Source: Candidatus Nitrosotenuis chungbukensis (lineage in GTDB: Archaea; Thermoproteota; Nitrososphaeria; Nitrososphaerales; Nitrosopumilaceae). From it: a stretch of 64,000 bases of DNA. The notes under the pieces were generated by a model, which saw only the letters and a program-made list of their open reading frames with translations, did no database searches and was not told where the DNA came from. The position numbers and the translations under genes were made by a program. The stretch spans positions 1 through 64,000 of the forward strand of contig NZ_AVSQ01000002.1 in NCBI RefSeq assembly GCF_000685395.1. Direction: 5' to 3'. Below are positions 49,277 through 57,280 of the stretch, piece after piece (position 1 is the first letter of the stretch; every line of letters begins with the position of its first letter).

Positions 49277-49694
49277 GCTTGCGAGACAGGCCAGAAAGAT
49301 CTCGTTCGAGAAACGTACTATGCTCGCATGATTTTGCCAGTTCGCGCACGTTTTTAGCAATGTTCACTACCAAGTGTTTTTGTCTGCGATGAATCTGGGC
49401 AATCGACTTTTCCGAGAGCTGCTCCAAGCCAGATACGGAAACTGATTGCTGTTCAAGCTTTTTTATTTCCACGTACATATTTCGCAATAGTTTTTTTTGT
49501 TCCACTTGCTTTGCCCTAATCTGTTTTTTCAATGAATTCTTTAGGCGGATATCCACGCCGCCGAATCGCTTTTTGTATTCTTTGTTTATGAGTATTGGAA
49601 ATGGGCTTATTTCTATTCCCTCTGCAAGCATTCGGAGCTTGTTGTCTGGAAGTTTCGACAACATATGTTTCAGATTTCGTTCTGTTTGCTTCAT
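49269..49694 (-). CDS. charged helical protein of unknown function
   Basis: From ATG 49694 the protein has 141 residues and is rich in Lys, Arg and Glu, with long predicted helices (SLKKQIRAKQVEQKKLLRNM, NIAKNVRELAKSCEHS) that could form a coiled coil. No zinc or membrane motif is seen. An in-frame start 17 codons upstream also exists. It probably formed a unit with the truncated DUF202 gene that overlaps its end. Confidence 0.5.
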   Translation of the reverse strand: MKQTERNLKHMLSKLPDNKLRMLAEGIEISPFPILINKEYKKRFGGVDIRLKNSLKKQIRAKQVEQKKLLRNMYVEIKKLEQQSVSVSGLEQLSEKSIAQIHRRQKHLVVNIAKNVRELAKSCEHSTFLERDLSGLSRKHV

Positions 49695-49778
49695 GTTTTC
49701 TCTTATTCTAAAATGATACTTAACTGTTAACAGATTACCAGACATCAGTGATGTTATTTTTTAAATAACAAGCAGTTA

Positions 49779-49793
49779 GGCCCAAAGGGCTTC
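49779..49793 (+). repeat. 15-bp direct repeat matching tRNA(CAU) 3' end (left copy)
   Basis: GGCCCAAAGGGCTTC at 49779-49793 is identical to 50331-50345, which covers the acceptor/T-arm end of the tRNA(CAU) gene. The copy sits about 550 bp from the tRNA. A partial tRNA 3'-end duplication is the usual mark left by site-specific integration into a tRNA gene. The surrounding 49746-49893 contains no gene. Confidence 0.5.
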
Positions 49794-49893
49794 ATCGTAC
49801 TGAGGGTAGCGAAGCCCAAACTACGGCAGAAAGTCATCGGTGGGCTTAGAATACACCTACACATTTTTTATTGCAAATTTAGAATAGTGGTCT

Positions 49894-50139
49894 TTGTTTT
49901 ATCATCAGATTAAAAAGCATGAAACAATCACCAACGGTATGACAAAATCTCTGGATAAAACACTGGAAGCATTTCAGAATGTAGAAGATGCGATAGTAGA
50001 TATCAAAACACAGAGAAACGTCATGACGGATAAAACCAAGATTGCAGATTACGACAAAATACTTGTCCAGCTAGAAAAGGCGTCAGAAGATCTGATCAAT
50101 GCGATTGTGATATTTCAGAAACATGAAGGGTCTCTGTAA
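49894..50139 (+). CDS. 81-residue coiled-coil protein
   Basis: The frame starts MFYHQIKKHETITNG (or at the ATG of MTKSLDKTLEAF, 15 codons later) and encodes an amphipathic helical hairpin (AFQNVEDAIVDIKTQRNVM, KILVQLEKASEDLINAIVIF). It lies between the 15-bp direct repeats. No homologous family is known to me. Confidence 0.45.
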   Translation: MFYHQIKKHETITNGMTKSLDKTLEAFQNVEDAIVDIKTQRNVMTDKTKIADYDKILVQLEKASEDLINAIVIFQKHEGSL

Positions 50140-50269
50140 AAGCCTCGATTGTTCCAAGATAATTGCAGTTCTTACACTTGTAGAATATTGTTCCGTTTGA
50201 GTGGCTGACAAACTTTTGCGGCTCTGCTTTTGAGCAATGTGGTCTTCTCAAGTCGTGCCTTGTTTCCAT
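50096..50269 (-). CDS. 57-residue zinc-ribbon-like protein
   Basis: The protein METRHDLRRPHCSKAEPQKF contains HCSKAEP then, after a beta hairpin (FVSHSNGTIFYKC), KCKNCNYLG. This gives a possible zinc site formed by His/Cys and a CxxC pair. The gene overlaps the convergent coiled-coil gene by about 44 bp, so one of the two may not be real. I favour this one because of the consistent motif. Confidence 0.45.
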   Translation of the reverse strand: METRHDLRRPHCSKAEPQKFVSHSNGTIFYKCKNCNYLGTIEAFTETLHVSEISQSH

Positions 50270-50328
50270 GCTGTACATATACAAAATTTGTATAAAAAGA
50301 TGTTAGTAACATAACCAAGAAAATTTTA

Positions 50329-50402
50329 TGGGCCCAAAGGGCTTCGATCCCTTGGCTCACCGGTTATGAGCCGGTTACTCTACCAAGCTGAGTTATGGGC
50401 CC
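50329..50402 (-). tRNA. tRNA with CAU anticodon (Ile2 or elongator Met)
   Basis: The acceptor stem is GGGCCCA/TGGGCCC with discriminator A; the anticodon stem is ACCGG/CCGGT around CTCATAA (anticodon CAT). The GGGCC start resembles the tRNA-Ile above, so a lysidine/agmatidine-type Ile2 is as likely as elongator Met; initiator identity is unlikely because the GGG/CCC anticodon-stem pairs are missing. The T loop reads ATCGAAG, with A rather than T at position 54, which is unusual. Its 3' end is partly duplicated at 49779. Confidence 0.9.
50331..50345 (+). repeat. 15-bp direct repeat within tRNA(CAU) (right copy)
   Basis: GGCCCAAAGGGCTTC at 50331-50345 is identical to 49779-49793. It lies inside the 3' end of the tRNA gene and is the likely attachment core if the pair came from integration. 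Confidence 0.5.
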
Positions 50403-50432
50403 CAAAAAACAGATTTCTTTTGCGTATAAAAG

Positions 50433-51080
50433 TTATAGAGCTCGGCAGTAGTTTTCGTAACAGCTGTCAAGCAGATGGTTTTGTGCAGACAGGGATTTTT
50501 CTGCCACACGGATCAGTTCATCGTGTCTTTCTTCAGGTATGGCATCGATTATGTTTCTCCATGTTGCCGCATGTCGTATGTCTGCCTCCATGTGCAGCCT
50601 AAAGTATTCGGTCGCCTCGCTTGCAGTGATGCTGTAGAATTTTTCCAGCCCCTCCAGCTTTGTGTGGCTTATTTTTGGAATTTCTTTTTCAAACGCATAC
50701 ATTGCGACTGCGCCAGATTCCAGATTTGTGATTAACTGAGATAGTTCAGATACTGCACTGTTTGTTTTCTCCAGCCCAGAATAGTTTACAACCTCGGTGT
50801 CATTGACGCCCAAGGAAACTGCAAAGTTTATCCACGGTTCTAGGTGCTCTGCCTCTTCTGCCTGGTTTTCCTTGATTTCGGTGACTAGTGACTCTGGGGC
50901 AAATGACGCGATCGTCCCTACAAAGCCCGGGACTGCCTTTACCATCTGAAAGTATTCTTTTGAGTATCCGGCAAGTGAGTCAATTGAGAGCTTTCCATCG
51001 CTCCACATTTGGTAAAACGGGTGTTTTAGCAAGCTTTTTTCTTCTATGATATTATCAATTTTTTTTGAAAGTGAGTTCAT
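50433..51080 (-). CDS. CADD/PqqC-like (heme-oxygenase-fold) protein
   Basis: The 215-residue, all-helical protein has HPFYQMWSDGKLSIDSLAGYSKEYF, then ENQAEEAEHLEPW and a late HMEADIRHAATW. The Glu/His residues in these helices fit the dinuclear metal site of the CADD branch of the TenA/PqqC fold. CADD homologues from Chlamydia and Nitrosomonas can supply para-aminobenzoate for folate-like cofactors. The archaeal protein may serve the tetrahydromethanopterin pathway or another oxygen-dependent reaction. The thiaminase active-site Cys of TenA is not obvious. ATG 51080 is the start. Confidence 0.75.
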   Translation of the reverse strand: MNSLSKKIDNIIEEKSLLKHPFYQMWSDGKLSIDSLAGYSKEYFQMVKAVPGFVGTIASFAPESLVTEIKENQAEEAEHLEPWINFAVSLGVNDTEVVNYSGLEKTNSAVSELSQLITNLESGAVAMYAFEKEIPKISHTKLEGLEKFYSITASEATEYFRLHMEADIRHAATWRNIIDAIPEERHDELIRVAEKSLSAQNHLLDSCYENYCRAL

Positions 51081-51159
51081 GTGGTACTGATGTTCTGCCG
51101 ATAAAAAAATCTTTCATGTTCAAAACGATTTTAAGGACTCGATGCGGCGATGCAAACGG

Positions 51160-51250
51160 GCTCCTGTGGTGTAGTCCGGTCAAGCATGTCGCCCTTTCAA
51201 GGCGGAGATCCCGGGTCCAAAATCTTATGATGGAAATCCCGGCGGGAGCA
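51160..51250 (+). tRNA. tRNA-Glu (anticodon UUC) with a T-loop insertion
   Basis: The acceptor stem GCTCCTG/CGGGAGC, D arm and anticodon stem TCGCC/GGCGG around CTTTCAA (anticodon TTC) are regular. The T stem CCGGG/CCCGG, however, encloses 22 nt (51216-51237) in place of 7. Removing about 15 nt restores a 7-nt loop, reading TCCAAAT, the simplest product I can make. The insert contains TCC and GGA that may pair in a bulge-helix-bulge. Splice borders are uncertain. It could be an archaeal T-loop intron. Confidence 0.85.
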
Positions 51251-51286
51251 CCTACAACTATTAATAATCTCAGGTGAGAGGAAAAC

Positions 51287-52150
51287 TTGAGCAGTTTTTT
51301 GGATCGAAAAAATCTGAAAATAAATCCATTATTTGAGACGTATAAGGAGTATATTACAAGAATTGATCACGCACTCGAATCAGAGCTTGCACTGTATTCG
51401 CAGTCCGAGTTTATGCAGCCGCTCAAATACGCAATTGACGGCGGCAAGAGAATCAGGCCGCTGATTCTGCTTCTTTCCGCAGAATGCGTCGGAAAGATAG
51501 ACGAGCGCGCATACATTGCGGGATGCGCAGTTGAATTCTTGCACACAGAGTCAGTCATACACGATGACATCATCGACAACGAGACGTCAAGGCGCTACAA
51601 GGATCCGTTCCACATCAAATACGGGTACAACACCAGCATTCTGACTGGCGATTTTGTCCTGGGATTAATACTAAACATTTCATCTCGACTAAACGACCCG
51701 CGAGTCACAAAGGACCTGGCAAACACTGCGATGCTGATGAGTGAAGGCGAGGTCATAGAGACAAGGCTTGAGACAAGCGAGGACGTAACGTTTGACGACT
51801 ACCTAAAGGTCATAGAGTACAAGACTGCCGTTGCCTTTGAGACAGCCGCAAGGCTTGGCGCAATAATCGGGGGCGGTGACGAAGAAAAGATAATGGCATT
51901 ATCAGAGTATGGAAAAAACATCGGCATCGCATACCAGATAAGAGATGACCTCATAGACTGGAAAAACGAGGACAAGCTGTTCAACTTGCTTGTGAAAAAG
52001 AGTGCAGACCCCCGCGACGTTTTCAACCACATGGAAAAACTGCTAAAGGATTATGCAGACAAGGCAAACACTAGTTTGCGAAAGATTTCAGAGAGCAACG
52101 CAAAATCGCATTTAGAGTTCCTGCTGAAATTTACTACCCTGAAGGTGTAA
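51287..52150 (+). CDS. idsA: polyprenyl diphosphate synthase (GGPP-type)
   Basis: This 287-residue enzyme condenses isoprenoid units for archaeal lipid synthesis. The first Asp-rich motif is HDDIIDNETSRR near residue 93 and the second is RDDLIDWKNED near residue 222. The GGKRIRP substrate motif is at DGGKRIRPLILLLS. Product length cannot be inferred with certainty from the residues before the first Asp-rich motif, but geranylgeranyl diphosphate is the usual archaeal product. The start is TTG at 51287. The 3' end overlaps the convergent nuoN by 17 bp. Confidence 0.88.
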   Translation: MSSFLDRKNLKINPLFETYKEYITRIDHALESELALYSQSEFMQPLKYAIDGGKRIRPLILLLSAECVGKIDERAYIAGCAVEFLHTESVIHDDIIDNETSRRYKDPFHIKYGYNTSILTGDFVLGLILNISSRLNDPRVTKDLANTAMLMSEGEVIETRLETSEDVTFDDYLKVIEYKTAVAFETAARLGAIIGGGDEEKIMALSEYGKNIGIAYQIRDDLIDWKNEDKLFNLLVKKSADPRDVFNHMEKLLKDYADKANTSLRKISESNAKSHLEFLLKFTTLKV

Positions 52151-53621
52151 TCAGGGCGCTAAGCGAAGGCACCGCAGTCTTTGTAAAGTCAATTATCGGA
52201 TCCGGATAGACTCCTATTCCGACTAGGAAGATGATTGAGAATATCATCACTGCAATTATTGACTTGGGCTCTGCGATTCTCTTTTCTGTCTCCCCTTCAA
52301 AGTACATCTTGCGAATTATCCAACCATAGTAAGCCAGAGAGAGTGCGCTGTTTAGCACGCCGGCTATTGCAAGCCATGGGGCCCACGACGGCACGCCAGT
52401 GTCAAGCGCTGAGCCAAAGAGCATCAGCTTGCTCCAGAATCCGGCTGTCGGCGGAACGCCTGCAAGCGCAAGCAGAGATATTACCAAACCAATTGATATG
52501 ATTGGCATTTTCCTGCCAAGCCCCTTTAGCTTGTCGATGTTCGTTATGCCAAGTGCGACTACTATTCCCGCAATTGCGATAAATGCAGCACCCTTCATGA
52601 CTGCATGGTTTAAAATGTGAAACAGAGAGCCCTGGATTCCAAGTATCGTAAACGGTGCGACTGCCAGGCCTATGAGAATGTATCCTGCGTGCCCGATGCT
52701 AGAGTAAGCAAGCATTCTTGAGATGTTCTTTTGCATTATGGCTGCAACGTTTCCGACAGTCATTGTCATTACCGCGATTACTGCAAGCGCAAACGACCAG
52801 TCCAGGTTCAGCGCCACAGTTCCCATTATTATTACTCTGAGTGCGGCTGCAAATCCTGCCTTTTTGGTTCCTGCTGCAAGCAGCGCAGTTATGGTAGGAG
52901 GTGCGCCCTCGTAGGTGTCAGGAAGCCACATGTGGAACGGGACAAGTCCCATCTTGAATCCAAATCCCGCAATGAACATTCCCACTGCCAGTATGGCAAG
53001 CGGCATCATCTGCGGATCCAGAGTTGCAAGGCCTGCTATCACGACTCCGATGTTTGTAGAGCCGGTCAGTCCGTATACAAGCGAGATTCCGTAAACTATG
53101 ATTGCAGACGACAGTGCGCCAAACAAAAAGTACTTGAGTGCCGCTTCGTTTGAGCTTGGGTTCTTTTTCATGAATCCCGCAAGGACGTATGTCGGGATGC
53201 TCATCAGCTCCCATGCGACAAAGAGCATTACCAAGTCAGTCGAATATGCGACAAGCACCATTCCGATTGTGGATAGCAGTATCAGGGAGTAGTAGACTGC
53301 AGGGTGCGACTGGCCCCTCATGAAGTTAAACGAGCCGACAGTTGTCATGATTGACACGATTAGCATTGCGATTGCAAACAGCGCGCTAAACGAGTCGTTT
53401 GCAAGTACATCGCCTGAGAACAGCGCAGACTGTGGTATCTGGTTTGTGAATACCTCGTATACTACGTATCCTATCGATGCGATGAGTGCGCCAAATGCGA
53501 TTGCGCCGTACAGCGAGGACGAGCCCTTTTCTTTTCTCAGTATGCTAATTACCGGAAGAATCATTCCGATTGTTCCAAGTATCGCTATTAGGATTACCGG
53601 TGGAGAAGTTATTTCGATCAT
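52134..53621 (-). CDS. nuoN: complex I-like subunit NuoN
   Basis: NuoN is one of three antiporter-like proton-pumping subunits. The 495-residue protein has about 14 membrane spans with the conserved discontinuous helices, including FKMGLVPFHMWLPDTYEGAP near residue 222 and the key Lys/Glu residues of the proton path (GTKKAGFAA). It is the last gene of the operon. The neighbouring nuoL stop lies 11 bp upstream, consistent with a polycistronic message. Confidence 0.95.
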   Translation of the reverse strand: MIEITSPPVILIAILGTIGMILPVISILRKEKGSSSLYGAIAFGALIASIGYVVYEVFTNQIPQSALFSGDVLANDSFSALFAIAMLIVSIMTTVGSFNFMRGQSHPAVYYSLILLSTIGMVLVAYSTDLVMLFVAWELMSIPTYVLAGFMKKNPSSNEAALKYFLFGALSSAIIVYGISLVYGLTGSTNIGVVIAGLATLDPQMMPLAILAVGMFIAGFGFKMGLVPFHMWLPDTYEGAPPTITALLAAGTKKAGFAAALRVIIMGTVALNLDWSFALAVIAVMTMTVGNVAAIMQKNISRMLAYSSIGHAGYILIGLAVAPFTILGIQGSLFHILNHAVMKGAAFIAIAGIVVALGITNIDKLKGLGRKMPIISIGLVISLLALAGVPPTAGFWSKLMLFGSALDTGVPSWAPWLAIAGVLNSALSLAYYGWIIRKMYFEGETEKRIAEPKSIIAVMIFSIIFLVGIGVYPDPIIDFTKTAVPSLSALITPSG

Positions 53622-53631
53622 GCCATGTCTC

Positions 53632-55704
53632 CTAAATGAACAAAAACAGGACTACGAAAAGTATTCCAGCTCCAAATACGTAAAGATATGATTGTGCAAC
53701 GCCAGTCTGAGTCTTTTGCACTACTTTGGCACTCCAGCCAACTGCGCGCTCGACTCCCATGTTCATGCCGGCGTCAATTGCTGTCTTTTCAAAGTATCTC
53801 CAGACTCCCCTTGCCAACCAAAGCGGCGCTACGACAAAGCACCAGTATACCATGGCGTTGAGGTACCATCTGTTTAGTATTACCTTGTGAAGAGAGTAAA
53901 AGAAAATGTTAGAGTTTACAAACTTGACTGGGTCTACAAATCTTCCGATATAGAACACGTACCCAAGGCCTGCACCTATTGCAAATGCTGCAAGCGATGC
54001 GCCAAGTGCGACGGGGTTGATTCCCTCAAGGAACGGAATTCCAATGCCGGACTCTGCTTCCACGTGCGCAGACTCGATGTGGAACGTGTGTGCAAGGTAT
54101 TCTGTGAACAGTTCGTGAATTCCATGTTCTGCTGTCAGTCCAATTACTCCGATTCCAATTGTCAGCGCTGCAAGTATTCCGTATGGCACCCACATTGAGA
54201 GGGGCGCCTCGTGCACGTGGTGTCCTTCTTTTTCCATGTGCTCTATGTGCTTGCTCTTGTCTCCAAAGAAGACCATGCCGATCATTCTTGTTGTATAGAA
54301 TGCGGTGATTACCGCAGTGAGTACTGCTATTGCAAATAATGGCAATGCCCACTCGCTTCCAGACTCGTACACTGCTGCAAATATTGCGTCCTTGCTCCAA
54401 AATCCAGTAGTGATAAACGGCGCGCCCATCAGGCCAAGCCCTGCTGCCCACATGAACGCGTATGTCTTTTTCATGTGCTTTCGCAGGCCGCCCATGTCAG
54501 TCATGAACCTAGATCCCACAACGTGTAGAAGAGATCCTGCTGCCATGAACAAGGAGGCCTTGAACATTGCATGTGAAATCAAGTGGAAGAATCCTGCAGT
54601 GTATCCGTCAACGAACTGCTTTGAGAGTCCTGCCACGCCAAGTGCCAGCATCATGTAGCCAATTTGAGAGCCAGTCGAATACGCAAGTACCTTTTTGATT
54701 TCAGGATTTACCATTCCCTGCGTTGCAAGCAGTATCGCAGTTATTGCTCCAACCCAGGCTATCACCATGAAGAACTGGTCCAGTGCAAATCCGGCTGCTG
54801 CCAGCGCAAAGAACAGCGGCCCGATTCTTGCAACCAGGAACACTCCTGCCTTTACCATGGTTGCTGCGTGAATGAGTGCAGATACTGCAGTCGGGCCAGT
54901 CATTGCCTCTAGCAGCCACTCGTTTAGCGGGAACTGGGCGGACTTGCCGATTGCTCCGCCAAACAGCAACACTGCTGCAGGTACAAGCAGGCCTTGGGCC
55001 TGCATTGAGGTTGCCCATGCGGTGTCATGCATTAATTCCCTAAATCCAAACGTTCCTGCAAATGCAAATATCAAAAACATGCCAGAGAGCATCATGATGT
55101 CTCCTACTTTGGTCATGATGAACGCCTTCATTCCGGCGTGTGTAGGGGAGTAGTAGTCCATCAATCCAAGCACCTTCCTTCCTTGAACGCCCACGTGGTC
55201 TTTGGCCTTGTCACGATACCAGAACCCGATGAGGGCATATGACGCAAGGCCCACTCCCTCCCATCCAAAGAACATCATTAGCAGGTTGTCTGAGAGCACG
55301 ATGATTTGCATCGATCCGATAAAGAACATCATCCAGAACCAGAACCTGACAATGTCCTTGTCCCCTTTCATGTATCCTGTGCTGTACACTATAATCAAAA
55401 ACGCAATCCAGCCGACAACGTTTGCCATTATCACTGCAAGAGGATCAGCTAGGACTCCGGCCTTGATGCCTATTGACGAGATCCAGTTTACCTGGTCATG
55501 CACTTCCTGCGCTTCCAGTGCCCCCGGAAGAAGTGACACTGCGCAAAGCGCGCTGGCCAGTGCAAATGCTATTGCCACCCAGCCAGTTGCCCTCTTGGAG
55601 GCCTTGCCCACTGCAGGCAGTATCAGAGCTGCGACAAAAGGAAGTATCCATATTGCCCAGGCTTGTAGTCCGAGGTCAAGTGATAATCCAGGTATCAGTT
55701 CCAT
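53632..55704 (-). CDS. nuoL: complex I-like subunit NuoL
   Basis: NuoL is the largest proton-pumping membrane subunit, here about 690 residues with 16 predicted spans. The NuoL-specific C-terminal amphipathic helix that braces the membrane arm is represented by the final 100 residues. Conserved segments include GWEGVGLASYALIGFW and the AMTGPTAVSALIHAATMVKAG motif with its Lys. ATG 55704 is preferred over an ATG three codons before because it follows the nuoM stop directly. Confidence 0.95.
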   Translation of the reverse strand: MELIPGLSLDLGLQAWAIWILPFVAALILPAVGKASKRATGWVAIAFALASALCAVSLLPGALEAQEVHDQVNWISSIGIKAGVLADPLAVIMANVVGWIAFLIIVYSTGYMKGDKDIVRFWFWMMFFIGSMQIIVLSDNLLMMFFGWEGVGLASYALIGFWYRDKAKDHVGVQGRKVLGLMDYYSPTHAGMKAFIMTKVGDIMMLSGMFLIFAFAGTFGFRELMHDTAWATSMQAQGLLVPAAVLLFGGAIGKSAQFPLNEWLLEAMTGPTAVSALIHAATMVKAGVFLVARIGPLFFALAAAGFALDQFFMVIAWVGAITAILLATQGMVNPEIKKVLAYSTGSQIGYMMLALGVAGLSKQFVDGYTAGFFHLISHAMFKASLFMAAGSLLHVVGSRFMTDMGGLRKHMKKTYAFMWAAGLGLMGAPFITTGFWSKDAIFAAVYESGSEWALPLFAIAVLTAVITAFYTTRMIGMVFFGDKSKHIEHMEKEGHHVHEAPLSMWVPYGILAALTIGIGVIGLTAEHGIHELFTEYLAHTFHIESAHVEAESGIGIPFLEGINPVALGASLAAFAIGAGLGYVFYIGRFVDPVKFVNSNIFFYSLHKVILNRWYLNAMVYWCFVVAPLWLARGVWRYFEKTAIDAGMNMGVERAVGWSAKVVQKTQTGVAQSYLYVFGAGILFVVLFLFI

Positions 55705-55705
55705 G

Positions 55706-57280
55706 TTATGCACCCAAAACTCCCTTCATATATGGAATTATGTCGTTAAAGAAAATGTCAGGATACAGGCCAACAACTATGGTAAATCCTGCAAGCACCA
55801 TCATTGGGGCAGTCATGTACCAGCTTGCCTCCTTGACGTGAGAAAGATTTTCTGGAAGCTTTCCAAAGAACACCCGCTTTAGCATCCACAGCATGTAAGA
55901 CATTGTAAGTACGGTTGCCACAAGGCCGAGTCCGAACGTGACCATTCTTAGGACAGAGCCGGTTGCCGCGTGATCCTTGATTGCAGTTTCCAGTGCGCCG
56001 TAGAACAGTGTCCATTCTCCCATGAAGCCGCTAGTTGGCGGAACTCCTATGATTGTGAGTGCGCCTATAACGCCGCACACTGCGGTGATTGGCATTTTTC
56101 CTGCCAGCCCGCCAAGCTTGCTTAGGCTTCTCGATCCCACTTGGACTATCAGTACGCCGGCAGTCATGAAGAGGAGAGCCTTACCAAGTCCGTGGGTCAC
56201 ATACATCATCTCCGCTCCTGCAAGTCCCAAAGTAGAGTAAGAACCGATTCCAAACAAAATGTATCCCATTTGAGATATGCTAGAATATGCCAGCAGCCGC
56301 TTCATGTCGTCTTGCATGAGTGCCATCGCTCCGCCGTAAATCATGGTGGCAAGGCCCCATATGTGGAGCCAGAGGGCCATCTCAGCATATTGGTTTGGCA
56401 GAAATTCAATGATTAGTCGAAATATTCCGTATGCTCCGATTCCGATCATCGCAGGAGACAAGAGCGCACTGATTGGTGTCGGTGCGGCGCCGTGGACATA
56501 CGGCAGCCAGATGTGGAAAACAAATGCGGCAAGCTTTACCCCAAGTCCGATTACTATTGCAACTGCGGCAAGCATCACGACATCTGACGGAATCTTTGAT
56601 TCCTGTATCGCCGTAAAGTCAAAGCTTCCAACGTTAAGTCCGATTGTCAGAAATCCCAGCAGCAGCACCACTGCGCCCGCATGGGTCCAGAATAGGAACA
56701 TCAGCGAGATTCTTCGTCTCGGCCCGTCTCCCCAGAATGCCACTAGGAAGAAACCGGGGATCAGCATTACCTCAAAAAATATGTAAAATTCTATCAGGTT
56801 TGTTGCAAGGACGGTTCCAAGCATTCCCATTGCAAATACGAGATACAGCGCAAAGTACAGTCCTGACTGGTGGTTCACATAGCTTGTCATGGCAGATGAT
56901 TCCACTAGTGCAGTGGACTGGCCGGCTCCAGATTCGCTGGAATGGTCGTGCGCGTGCTCCTCGAAGAACTCTTTGAACTTGTGTATCATGTATGGCTTTG
57001 AGTACAGTGCGAGAATTGTGCTTAGCACGTAGATTATTACTGCAAACGGAATCGCAAGACCATCCAGTTTGAAGCCGAACTCTCCGAAAAGCTTAGTCCA
57101 GGTATAGTGTTCCTCGTAGTTTCCGCTCAGTGCGACGCTTATCACAAGGAACGTGCAGTAGAGGAGCAGTCCGAATGTAAACCAGGTTGCCGCAGTCGGG
57201 CCTACCTTTCTTCCAAGGATGTATGCTACTGGTGCCAATAACAATGGCAGGAAGACTGCCTGAAGTAATGCAAATTCCAT
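55706..57280 (-). CDS. nuoM: complex I-like subunit NuoM
   Basis: NuoM is the second antiporter-like pumping subunit. The 524-residue protein has about 14 spans, with FEVMLIPGFFLVAFWG (Glu of the proton path), GVKLAAFVFHIWLPYVHGAAP and YSSISQMGYILFGI. A hydrophilic, His-rich loop follows KFKEFFEEHAHDHSSES near residue 110, which is unusual and may bind metal. It starts one base into the nuoK stop and runs directly into nuoL. Confidence 0.95.
   Translation of the reverse strand: MEFALLQAVFLPLLLAPVAYILGRKVGPTAATWFTFGLLLYCTFLVISVALSGNYEEHYTWTKLFGEFGFKLDGLAIPFAVIIYVLSTILALYSKPYMIHKFKEFFEEHAHDHSSESGAGQSTALVESSAMTSYVNHQSGLYFALYLVFAMGMLGTVLATNLIEFYIFFEVMLIPGFFLVAFWGDGPRRRISLMFLFWTHAGAVVLLLGFLTIGLNVGSFDFTAIQESKIPSDVVMLAAVAIVIGLGVKLAAFVFHIWLPYVHGAAPTPISALLSPAMIGIGAYGIFRLIIEFLPNQYAEMALWLHIWGLATMIYGGAMALMQDDMKRLLAYSSISQMGYILFGIGSYSTLGLAGAEMMYVTHGLGKALLFMTAGVLIVQVGSRSLSKLGGLAGKMPITAVCGVIGALTIIGVPPTSGFMGEWTLFYGALETAIKDHAATGSVLRMVTFGLGLVATVLTMSYMLWMLKRVFFGKLPENLSHVKEASWYMTAPMMVLAGFTIVVGLYPDIFFNDIIPYMKGVLGA

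Noticed and set aside
48935-49360. A longer minus-strand frame covering both the DUF202-like part and an upstream section
   Set aside because: The first 28 codons overlap the end of the upstream coding region and do not resemble DUF202; only the part from 49276 has family-like sequence, and the tail is antisense to the antiporter.
49779-49850. A full second tRNA gene next to the 15-bp repeat
   Set aside because: Only the 3' part matches; no acceptor pairing, D arm or anticodon arm can be formed.
50433-51080. Thiaminase II (TenA) assignment
   Set aside because: The active-site Cys of TenA is not evident and the Glu/His spacing fits the CADD/PqqC branch better.
52731-55841. Long plus-strand frames opposite nuoN, nuoL and nuoM
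   Set aside because: They are antisense shadows of strongly conserved membrane proteins with no family similarity of their own.
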